A stretch of DNA of 5,181 bases from NCBI GenBank assembly GCA_051009475.1, contig JBPCWO010000052.1, positions 1 through 5,181 on the forward strand, written 5' to 3'. The notes below the pieces were generated by a model. That model was not told the DNA's origin and did no database searches. It saw only the letters and a list, made by a program, of their open reading frames with translations. This stretch comes from CAXMNX01 sp051009475. Lineage in GTDB: Bacteria > Pseudomonadota > Alphaproteobacteria > Rhodobacterales > Rhodobacteraceae. A program made the translations under genes and the position numbers. Shown one piece after another: positions 1-5,181 of the stretch (the stretch's first letter is position 1; each line of letters opens with the position of its first letter).

Positions 1-2636
1 ACCTGAAGCAACATTTTCGCAGGCAACTTGGATATCGCGTCGGGCATTCGGATCATTGCACGACGAATGACATCGGCTGCGGTCCCCTGGATAGGTGCGT
101 TGATTGCCGCGCGCTTCGCAAAACCGGCGTGGGGGCCCTTATTATTGATTTCTGGCGTGTTAATTTTTCGGCCAAACATGGTTTCGACGAACCCGTTTTC
201 TTTTGCAAAAACAACGGTGTCATCCATATAAGCGCGAATACCGGGAAACCTTTCAAAATAACGGTCGATGAAACCTTGCGCCTCATCCCGTGGAATCCTG
301 AGGTTTCGAGCAAGTCCAAAGCCTGAAATGCCGTAAATTACGCCAAAATTAATCGCCTTGGCTTGGCGCCGGACGTCTGGGGTCATTTCGTCCAAGGGGA
401 CATTGAACATTTCAGACGCCGTTGCGGCATGAATATCTTGGCCTTCGCGAAATGCCTGTTTGAGAGCGTCTATTTCAGCGATATGCGCCAATATTCGAAG
501 TTCAATTTGGCTGTAGTCCAGGCTGACCAACGTGTGGCCGTCAGTCGCGATAAATGCCTCGCGGATGCGTCGACCTTCTTCGGTCCGCACCGGAATGTTT
601 TGCAAATTTGGATCAGTTGATGCCAGACGCCCGGTATTTGCCCCTGCAATCGAATACGAAGTATGAACCCTGCCCGTGTCAGCATTTATGTGATCCTGAA
701 GCGCATCGGTATAGGTCGACTTGAGTTTTTGCAGCTGCCGCCAGTCCAAAACTCGACCCGGTAAATCATGCTCGGTCGCAAGATCTTCCAGCACATTCGC
801 AGGCGTCGAATATTTACCGGTCTTACCCATTTTACCGCCGGGCAGACCCATTCGCTCGAATAGAATTTCGCCAACTTGCGATGGGCTGCCGACGTTGAAT
901 TTCTCACCGGACAATTCGTGAATTTCATCCTCAAGCTGGGCCATCTTTTGCGCAAAGGCATTCGACATCCGGGCCAGAACATCGCGGTCAACTTTGATCC
1001 CCGACATTTCCATTTCGGCGAGCACCGGAATCAGCGGTCGCTCAAGTGTTTCATACACCGTTGTAACCCGCTTGGTATGGAGATCGGGTTTAAACGCCTT
1101 CCATAACCTAAGCGTGATATCCGCATCTTCTGCGGCGTATTTTACAGCGTCGTCCAGCGGAACCCGGTCAAAGGTAATCTGCGATTTACCCGAACCCAAC
1201 AGCGATTTGATTTCGATTGGATGATGTCCAAGATAGCGTTCAGAGAGCTGATCCATTCCGTGATTATGCAGTCCTGCGTTCATCGCATAGGACATCAACA
1301 TCGTGTCATCGATCGGGGTTACATCAACAGAATAGCGGGCAAATATCTTGGCGTCGTATTTCATGTTCTGACCGACTTTCAGAACGCTCGGGTCCTTCAG
1401 AAGTGGTCTGAGCCTGTCTAGAACTTCGTCAATCGAAAGCTGGCCTTCTGCCAAATCATCCGATCCAAATAGATCATCTGTTGAGGCTGCCTTATGCGCC
1501 AAAGGTATGTAACAAGCACTTCCCGGTTCGACACACATAGAGATGCCTACCAGGTCGGCTGTCATCTCATTTAGTCCGGTGGTTTCGGTGTCAATGGCGA
1601 CCCACCCACGGTCGTATGCACTGGCAATCCAGGCATCAAGCGCAGCCATCTGATCAACTCTTTCGTACAGGTCTGGATCAAATGAAACCGCCTCTTCGCC
1701 CTCGCCACTTGCGGCTTCCGGCTCGATATCGGGAATAATGGGCACTTCGGCGCCAAGAGCCTCGGCGACGCGCCGCGTGATTGTGCGAAATTCCATTGTG
1801 GTCAGGAATTCAAGCAAGTCGTCCGTTACTGGCGCCTTCACCTCTAGTGTGTCGAGCCCGTAATCCAGCGACATATCGCAATCAAGCGTAACCAGCTTTT
1901 TTGAAAGAAGGATCTGCTCGACATTGTCGATCAGTGTTTGTCGGCGCTTTGGCTGTTTGATTTCCTCGGCACGTTCAAGAAGTGTTTCTAAGTCACCATA
2001 TTCATTAATCAAAAGCGCCGCGGTCTTAACACCTATGCCCGGTGCCCCTGGCACGTTATCGACGCTGTCACCGGCCAGTGCCTGAACATCTATCACCCTG
2101 TCAGGCGCAACTCCGAACTTGGCCACTACCCCATCGCTGTCTATCCGGGCATTTTTCATGGCGTCGAACATTTCAACGCCGCCGCCGACAAGTTGCATCA
2201 TGTCCTTGTCCGACGACACAATTGTTACCCGTCCTCCGGCGTCACGCGCTTGGCGAGCCAACGTTGCGATAATGTCATCCGCTTCAAATCCCTCCTGTTC
2301 AAGACAGGCAATATTGAATGCTCGCGTGGCATCACGGGTTAGCGGCATTTGCGGCCGGAGGTCCTCTGGCATCTCCTCGCGGTTGGCTTTGTAAAGGTCG
2401 TAAAGGTCGTTTCGAAACGTATGACTGCCTTTGTCAAAAACTACAGCCGCGTGGGTTGGTGCGTCTGGTCCGGTATTCGCCTCGATCGACTTCCACAGCA
2501 TATTCACAAAACCACTGACTGCCCCCACCGGCAGTCCATCCGATTTTCGCGTCAATGGTGGAAGTGCGTGATAGGCGCGAAACACAAAAGCCGAACCATC
2601 GATAAGATGCAGGTGATGTCCTTTGCCGAAGCTCAT
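1..2636 (-). CDS. polA: DNA polymerase I, 3'-truncated by the window edge
   Basis: PolA is the cytoplasmic repair and Okazaki-fragment polymerase, combining 5' nuclease, 3'-5' proofreading and polymerase domains. The frame is open for 878 codons from the ATG at 2636 to the window edge. The 5' nuclease domain shows DGSAFVFRAYHALPP (D13), EADD (D120, D121), SSDKD (D143, D145) and GDSVDNVPG (D190, D193). An acidic linker lies near residues 299-317. The proofreading domain keeps all three motifs: DTETTGL (D349, E351), GQNMKYD (D428) and YAAEDAD (Y500, D504), so it should be active. The polymerase domain has TGRLASTDPNLQNIP (R670), motif A DYSQIELR (D707) and the O-helix RRQAKAINFGVIYG (K760, F764, Y768). 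The sequence stops at MLLQ, directly before the expected motif C VHDE; E. coli PolA is 928 residues, so about 50 are missing. The start is supported by a well-placed AAGGGG and close family agreement at the N terminus. It is the last visible gene of a co-directional trio. Confidence 0.98.
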   Translation of the reverse strand, partial: MSFGKGHHLHLIDGSAFVFRAYHALPPLTRKSDGLPVGAVSGFVNMLWKSIEANTGPDAPTHAAVVFDKGSHTFRNDLYDLYKANREEMPEDLRPQMPLTRDATRAFNIACLEQEGFEADDIIATLARQARDAGGRVTIVSSDKDMMQLVGGGVEMFDAMKNARIDSDGVVAKFGVAPDRVIDVQALAGDSVDNVPGAPGIGVKTAALLINEYGDLETLLERAEEIKQPKRRQTLIDNVEQILLSKKLVTLDCDMSLDYGLDTLEVKAPVTDDLLEFLTTMEFRTITRRVAEALGAEVPIIPDIEPEAASGEGEEAVSFDPDLYERVDQMAALDAWIASAYDRGWVAIDTETTGLNEMTADLVGISMCVEPGSACYIPLAHKAASTDDLFGSDDLAEGQLSIDEVLDRLRPLLKDPSVLKVGQNMKYDAKIFARYSVDVTPIDDTMLMSYAMNAGLHNHGMDQLSERYLGHHPIEIKSLLGSGKSQITFDRVPLDDAVKYAAEDADITLRLWKAFKPDLHTKRVTTVYETLERPLIPVLAEMEMSGIKVDRDVLARMSNAFAQKMAQLEDEIHELSGEKFNVGSPSQVGEILFERMGLPGGKMGKTGKYSTPANVLEDLATEHDLPGRVLDWRQLQKLKSTYTDALQDHINADTGRVHTSYSIAGANTGRLASTDPNLQNIPVRTEEGRRIREAFIATDGHTLVSLDYSQIELRILAHIAEIDALKQAFREGQDIHAATASEMFNVPLDEMTPDVRRQAKAINFGVIYGISGFGLARNLRIPRDEAQGFIDRYFERFPGIRAYMDDTVVFAKENGFVETMFGRKINTPEINNKGPHAGFAKRAAINAPIQGTAADVIRRAMIRMPDAISKLPAKMLLQ

Positions 2637-2642
2637 GGCGCG

Positions 2643-2648
2643 CCCCTT
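2643..2648 (-). promoter_or_regulatory. Ribosome binding site of polA
   Basis: AAGGGG lies 6 bases before the polA ATG on the minus strand. An ATG 22 bases further upstream is out of frame, so this site fixes the start at 2636. The same AAGGGG hexamer precedes the HerA-like gene. The remaining part of the 72-base gap to the lipoprotein gene shows no convincing promoter or terminator. Confidence 0.75.
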
Positions 2649-2708
2649 GTTGCTGCATTTTGTGATGCCCGATCCGGACGAAGCGTGCAACTGTCTGGAC
2701 TTGGTCGT

Positions 2709-3293
2709 CTAACCTGGCTGAGTTATACGGCTTTCGGCAAGCGTTCGCTGACGTCTCCATTCCAATACATCAGCCTGCGGCACCCATTTGTATCGAGTGT
2801 CCACATTCGTTTCTGACCAGAAAAGGGTACCCCCAAGACGCCAAGGATCAATCACCATTCCATCATGGATGGTATCGCCCTTCGCCGCGACCAGCGCAGT
2901 TGAGTGATCGATCCGAAATGTCCTGTCTGCGTTGGCAATGGCGCGCAATATGTCGAGTGTTTCAAATTCCTCGGCAAGCAGGCGCTTTTCCATATCTTCA
3001 GCCCAATGCCAACAAAGCCCGCGTGGTCGCAGACCCATATTAACCTTGGTGTTATGGATCAACGGAGGGTCAGTGATTTCGTAGGCAATTGCCAGTTCGC
3101 GGGTATAATCATAGGCAATTTTGGCCGCACGAGCTGCCTCGCCCGGGTCGACATCAGGCCCAAGTTCCACAATCGCCTTTTCAAGCGCAAGAATTTCGTC
3201 CACCGAAGCGATTGGATGATTTTCCGGTGGATGGCCACATGCCGCCAGAAGCATCCCTGCCAAGATCGCCAACAGGCGAGCCGTTTCTGTCAT
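2709..3293 (-). CDS. Putative lipoprotein with a possible Cys-His-Asp triad, function unknown
   Basis: I do not recognise a named family for this 194-residue protein. The N terminus is a lipoprotein signal peptide: a short polar start with one Arg, a hydrophobic core (residues 7-18) and the lipobox LAAC with lipidated Cys19. It is followed by Gly20 and not Asp, which by the E. coli rule would favour the outer membrane (inference). Residues 30-75 look helical and Ala/Glu-rich. The rest holds RGLCWHWAEDM (Cys94), IDHSTALV (His130) and VIDPWRLGG (Asp149). This order and spacing resembles papain-like or transglutaminase-like cysteine enzymes, in which a Cys at a helix start is followed by His and Asp on strands. 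That is an inference from motif layout only. A non-catalytic binding role is equally open. The gene sits 78 bases after the HerA-like stop and 72 bases before polA, on the same strand, so it is probably in the same transcript. The start has a strong AGGAAG site. Confidence 0.85.
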   Translation of the reverse strand: MTETARLLAILAGMLLAACGHPPENHPIASVDEILALEKAIVELGPDVDPGEAARAAKIAYDYTRELAIAYEITDPPLIHNTKVNMGLRPRGLCWHWAEDMEKRLLAEEFETLDILRAIANADRTFRIDHSTALVAAKGDTIHDGMVIDPWRLGGTLFWSETNVDTRYKWVPQADVLEWRRQRTLAESRITQPG

Positions 3294-3299
3294 TCTATT

Positions 3300-3305
3300 C
3301 TTCCT
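3300..3305 (-). promoter_or_regulatory. Ribosome binding site of the lipoprotein gene
   Basis: AGGAAG lies 6 bases before the ATG at 3293 on the minus strand and supports that start. The rest of the 78-base gap (to 3371) shows no clear hairpin plus T-run and no clear promoter, consistent with read-through from the HerA-like gene. The hexamer is complementary to CTTCCT at 5028-5033 in the candidate small RNA, but six bases is a weak match. Confidence 0.75.
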
Positions 3306-3371
3306 GAATTTGATACCTCTAGGGTCCGAAGGCTTAGTCCCCAGCCGATCGCCTCCAAACGCAGCCGACTC

Positions 3372-4922
3372 TTACCGTCCCTTGAAAAGCCCACCAAGTA
3401 TCCCGCGTATGATCCTCCGCCCGGTAGTGCCTTTCAACTCTTTCACCACGACTTTTGTCAATGCCTCGCCGAAGCCATCCGATCGCGAAGATCGTTTTGT
3501 GCGGCGTGACGACGAACGTCCAACTCGTTCACCCTTGTAGCGGCGGCCAGTACGATATTCGCGTTCTGCAGCCTCTGCTTCTTCTTCACGTTGCTCGGCT
3601 AACTCTGCTTCACGAGCGGCAGCCTCGGTTCGTGCACTGAGGACTTCAAAAGCACTTTCGCGATCCTTGGCCGTGTCATACACGCCAGCGATTGGCGATC
3701 CAGCTATCACTTCATTTCGTTCCGCCGCAGTAATTGGCCCCAATTGCGAGGATGGAGGCCGAATCAATGTGCGTTCAACGACTCCCGGAGCACCTTTTGA
3801 AACCAACATCGACGTTACCGCCTCGCCAACGCCTACTTCGCGAATAGCCTCTTCGGTCGAGAAACGAGGGTTGTCCCGATAGGTTTCGGCGGCCTGTCGG
3901 AGTTCTCTTTTGTCTCTTGCTGTAAAAGCTCTTAGCGCGTGCTGCACGCGGTTGCCCAACTGACCAAGAATGTCTTCGGGCACGTCGGCAGGGTTTTGCG
4001 TGACGAAATAGACACCAACGCCTTTGGAACGTATCAATCGTGCCACCTGCTCGACCTTGTCGACCAATGCTTTAGGTGCACCGTCAAAAAGTAGATGCGC
4101 TTCATCAAAAAAGAAGACGAGCCGTGGCTTGTCGGGATCACCAACTTCCGGAAGTTCCTCGAATAATTCCGAGAGTAGCCAAAGCAGCGATGTCGCATAA
4201 AGCCGTGGTGCTCCCATAAGCTTGTCGGCGGCCAGGATGTTAATTCGTCCCCGTCCATCCGTGTCGGTCCGCATGATGTCGCTAAGTTCCAACGCAGGCT
4301 CACCAAAAAACTTCGCAGCTCCTTGGTTTTCGAGCACAAGCAACTGCCGCTGAATTGCGCCAACCGAGGCCGTCGATATGTTGCCGTACCTTAAAGATAC
4401 TTTTTCGCGGTTTTCGCCAAGCCAAACCAGCATGGCCTGAAGGTCCTTTAAATCAAGGAGCGGCAGCCCTTCTTCATCGGCCACCCGCACGGCGATATTC
4501 AAAATGCCTTCTTGTGGTTCGGTCAGTTCAAGAAGCCGGGCCAAAAGAAGTGGGCCCATCTCGGTGATCGTCGTTCGGATCGGATGCCCCTTCACACCGA
4601 ACAGATCCCAAAACGTGACCGGGAAACCCTCATATGTGTAATCATCAAACCCGATTGTGCCTGCGCGCTTTGTAAACGCGTCGTGCAGTTTGAAGTCTTC
4701 GGATCCGGGTTTAGCTAGACCCGACAGATCACCTTTGACGTCCGACAAAAACACCGGGACGCCTACCGACGAAAAGCCCTCGGCCATGATTTGCAGCGTA
4801 ACGGTTTTTCCGGTTCCTGTGGCGCCCGCGACTAACCCGTGGCGGTTGGCATACTTTAAAAGTAGGCCTTGTTGCTCTCCATATTCCGGCCCACCGCCGC
4901 CGATAAAAATTGTCTCAGACAC
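3372..4922 (-). CDS. HerA-like P-loop ATPase, DUF853 (YjgR) family
   Basis: This 516-residue protein belongs to the HerA/FtsK branch of ring-forming P-loop ATPases, in the bacterial DUF853 group that includes E. coli YjgR; its cellular role is not established. Walker A is GATGTGKT at residues 33-40 (K39, T40). Walker B is LVFFFDEAH at 268-276 (D273, E274). A sensor-type strand follows, VYFVTQNPADVPEDILGQLG (304-323), then Arg-rich NRVQHALRAF. Walker A lies so near the N terminus that the HAS-barrel of archaeal HerA is absent, as expected for this group. Residues 430-458 form an Ala/Glu-rich probable coiled coil. Residues 459-480 are strongly basic and Ser/Arg-rich, and the end carries a Gly-rich basic helix (about 494-516). 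The start is GTG: an in-frame TAA lies only three codons upstream and AAGGGG sits 5 bases before it. No NurA-type nuclease partner is seen nearby. It is the first of three co-directional genes. Confidence 0.93.
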   Translation of the reverse strand: MSETIFIGGGGPEYGEQQGLLLKYANRHGLVAGATGTGKTVTLQIMAEGFSSVGVPVFLSDVKGDLSGLAKPGSEDFKLHDAFTKRAGTIGFDDYTYEGFPVTFWDLFGVKGHPIRTTITEMGPLLLARLLELTEPQEGILNIAVRVADEEGLPLLDLKDLQAMLVWLGENREKVSLRYGNISTASVGAIQRQLLVLENQGAAKFFGEPALELSDIMRTDTDGRGRINILAADKLMGAPRLYATSLLWLLSELFEELPEVGDPDKPRLVFFFDEAHLLFDGAPKALVDKVEQVARLIRSKGVGVYFVTQNPADVPEDILGQLGNRVQHALRAFTARDKRELRQAAETYRDNPRFSTEEAIREVGVGEAVTSMLVSKGAPGVVERTLIRPPSSQLGPITAAERNEVIAGSPIAGVYDTAKDRESAFEVLSARTEAAAREAELAEQREEEAEAAEREYRTGRRYKGERVGRSSSRRTKRSSRSDGFGEALTKVVVKELKGTTGRRIIRGILGGLFKGR

Positions 4923-4927
4923 GCCGT

Positions 4928-4933
4928 CCCCTT
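4928..4933 (-). promoter_or_regulatory. Ribosome binding site fixing the GTG start of the HerA-like gene
   Basis: AAGGGG lies 5 bases before GTG at 4922-4920. The in-frame stop TAA (4934-4932) overlaps this site, and the next in-frame ATG is at residue 46, beyond Walker A. GTG is therefore the only workable start. Confidence 0.75.
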
Positions 4934-4974
4934 AAGTCCTTGGAATTTGTTGTGGCGAGCATAGCCTGTTAACT

Positions 4975-4980
4975 ATTCTA
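4975..4980 (-). promoter_or_regulatory. Possible -10 element for the minus-strand operon
   Basis: TAGAAT matches the sigma-70 -10 consensus at five of six positions and would start transcription about 45 bases before the GTG. No good -35 is found: the hexamer 17 bases upstream is GCCGGA. The element sits in a 6-bp inverted repeat, GCATAG (4959-4964) with CTATGC (4978-4983), which could be an operator or chance. Confidence 0.25.
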
Positions 4981-4985
4981 TGCCA

Positions 4986-5072
4986 GTCTGATCGTGTTCC
5001 GGCATGCATATTGCGAGTTTGGAACAACTTCCTCCCTGTCGACTGGCCGCGCGTAACTCGCGCGGCCATTTT
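4986..5072 (+). ncRNA. Candidate small RNA ending at an intrinsic terminator
   Basis: No plus-strand gene precedes the strong terminator at 5044-5072, so a short transcript from this gap is the simplest reason for it. A weak plus-strand promoter is possible: TTGTGG at 4950-4955, an 18-bp spacer and TATTCT at 4974-4979. Transcription would then begin near 4986. The RNA would contain a stem TGTTCC/GGAACA (4995-5000 with 5021-5026, 20-nt loop), a CU-rich single-stranded linker ACTTCCTCCCTGTC (5027-5040) and the terminator hairpin. Rhodobacterales have small RNAs exposing CCUCCUCCC-type anti-Shine-Dalgarno motifs, and the linker is similar in character but not identical. The 5' end is a guess and the promoter is poor. 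Confidence 0.3.
5044..5072 (+). terminator. Rho-independent terminator (plus strand)
   Basis: A perfect 10-bp GC-rich stem, TGGCCGCGCG (5044-5053) with CGCGCGGCCA (5059-5068), encloses the loop TAACT and is followed directly by TTTT (5069-5072). Read on the minus strand the hairpin is followed by GTCGACAGG with no T-run, so it acts as a terminator on the plus strand. The T-run is short but the stem is strong. Confidence 0.7.
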
Positions 5073-5115
5073 CAACTGTCGCTGTCAACTCCAAGAAATT
5101 GTGATGAAAAGCCTG

Positions 5116-5144
5116 TTGACGGAGTGGCGTTGCTAGCTTAGTTT
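5116..5144 (+). promoter_or_regulatory. Probable sigma-70 promoter for a divergent gene
   Basis: TTGACG at 5116-5121 matches the -35 consensus at five of six positions. A 17-bp spacer leads to TAGTTT at 5139-5144, a weak -10 of a kind tolerated in GC-richer alphaproteobacteria. Transcription would begin near 5151. The -35 overlaps the GTTGAC arm of the inner inverted repeat, so a bound regulator could block it (inference). Confidence 0.5.
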
Positions 5145-5175
5145 CCCGCGCAAATGATAAGTCGGCCAGTCCGGC

Positions 5176-5181
5176 AGGGAG
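5176..5181 (+). promoter_or_regulatory. Possible ribosome binding site at the window edge
   Basis: AGGGAG, the last six bases, would suit a Shine-Dalgarno sequence for a plus-strand gene starting a few bases beyond the window, with a leader of about 30 bases from the promoter at 5116-5144. The start codon itself is not visible, so this remains tentative. Confidence 0.35.

Larger units (their letters stand above)
5032..5181. repeat. Long nested imperfect inverted repeat
   Basis: CTCCCTG (5032-5038) and GACTGGCCG (5041-5049) are exact reverse complements of CAGGGAG (5175-5181) and CGGCCAGTC (5163-5171). Only a 2-base and a 3-base interruption separate the two blocks. Nested inside is GTCAAC (5084-5089) with GTTGAC (5115-5120), which extends to 8 pairs with one G-U in RNA. 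The left arm overlaps the 5' half of the terminator hairpin, and the right arm overlaps the probable leader of a gene to the right. The outer arm reaches the window edge and may continue. Confidence 0.6.

Noticed and set aside
2391..2408. Perfect 9-base tandem repeat inside polA (GTAAAGGTC twice)
   Set aside because: It encodes DLYDLY in a region where the PolA family has a similar pattern (LYD.YKANR), so it is most likely codon coincidence and causes no frame change.
2637..2708. Possible polA-specific promoter (TTGCAC with a 17-base spacer to CATCAC)
   Set aside because: Both hexamers match consensus poorly, so it is not supported from sequence alone.
2434..2760. Minus-strand open frame of 108 codons overlapping the polA start
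   Set aside because: It lies in a different frame from PolA, spans the 3' end of the lipoprotein gene and the first part of polA, and has no family resemblance.
2349..2816. Plus-strand open frame of 155 codons
   Set aside because: It is antisense to the N-terminal nuclease domain of polA, whose motifs are unmistakable, and its product has no coherent domain.
2904..3509. Plus-strand open frame of 201 codons
   Set aside because: It runs antisense across the lipoprotein gene and the 3' end of the HerA-like gene, both well supported on the minus strand. It has no recognisable motif and looks like a shadow frame.
4932..5009. 25-codon minus-strand upstream ORF ending 9 bases before the HerA-like GTG
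   Set aside because: The nearest ribosome-site-like sequence (GGGAGGAAG) is about 18 bases from its ATG, too far. The candidate -10 at 4975-4980 would place the transcript start inside it. The peptide has no leader-peptide signature.
5032..5181. tRNA, SRP RNA, tmRNA or RNase P RNA in the right-end gap
   Set aside because: I found no tRNA T-arm pattern, no SRP GGAAGCAGCC-type motif, and no RNase P GAGGAAAGUC core. The edge sequence GTCGGCCAG only vaguely recalls a RNase P RNA 5' end.

Overview
The window looks like a housekeeping stretch of an alphaproteobacterial chromosome, most likely Rhodobacterales (Roseobacter-type). The basis is the character of the PolA protein, from its opening residues (MSFGKGHHLHLIDGSAFVFR) to its polymerase motifs, together with moderate GC content. 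This placement comes from family recognition and not from a search.

Layout. Three genes lie head to tail on the minus strand and are read from right to left. First is a HerA/FtsK-type ATPase of the DUF853 (YjgR) family (4922 to 3372, GTG start). Next is a small lipoprotein of unknown function (3293 to 2709). Last is polA, DNA polymerase I (2636 to beyond position 1). PolA is cut at its 3' end just before polymerase motif C, so about 50 residues are missing. The gaps are 78 and 72 bases, each gene has its own Shine-Dalgarno sequence, and I see no convincing terminator between them, so co-transcription is likely. The polA reading frame is continuous from the start codon to the window edge, and its nuclease, proofreading and polymerase motifs are intact up to the cut.

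The right end (4923-5181) is non-coding and is the least ordinary part. On the plus strand it carries a perfect 10-bp GC-rich hairpin followed by four T's, with no plus-strand gene in front of it. Just upstream is a CU-rich stretch that resembles an anti-Shine-Dalgarno sequence, and before that a weaker stem-loop. Together these suggest a small RNA of roughly 90 nt. Further right is a plus-strand promoter (TTGACG, 17-bp spacer, TAGTTT), and the window ends in AGGGAG, which would suit the ribosome binding site of a divergent gene starting just outside. The CU-rich/terminator segment and this leader segment are imperfect reverse complements (9 + 7 paired bases), nested around a further 6-8 bp inverted repeat. 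That could be small-RNA pairing to a neighbouring leader, a rod-shaped RNA, or symmetric regulatory DNA.

How the genes work together. PolA fills gaps and removes primers in replication and repair. The HerA-like ATPase is a predicted ring motor whose bacterial role is not established. The lipoprotein is exported and carries a possible Cys-His-Asp triad. No direct functional link is shown by the sequence beyond their shared orientation and spacing. No mobile element, CRISPR array, tRNA or rRNA was seen.
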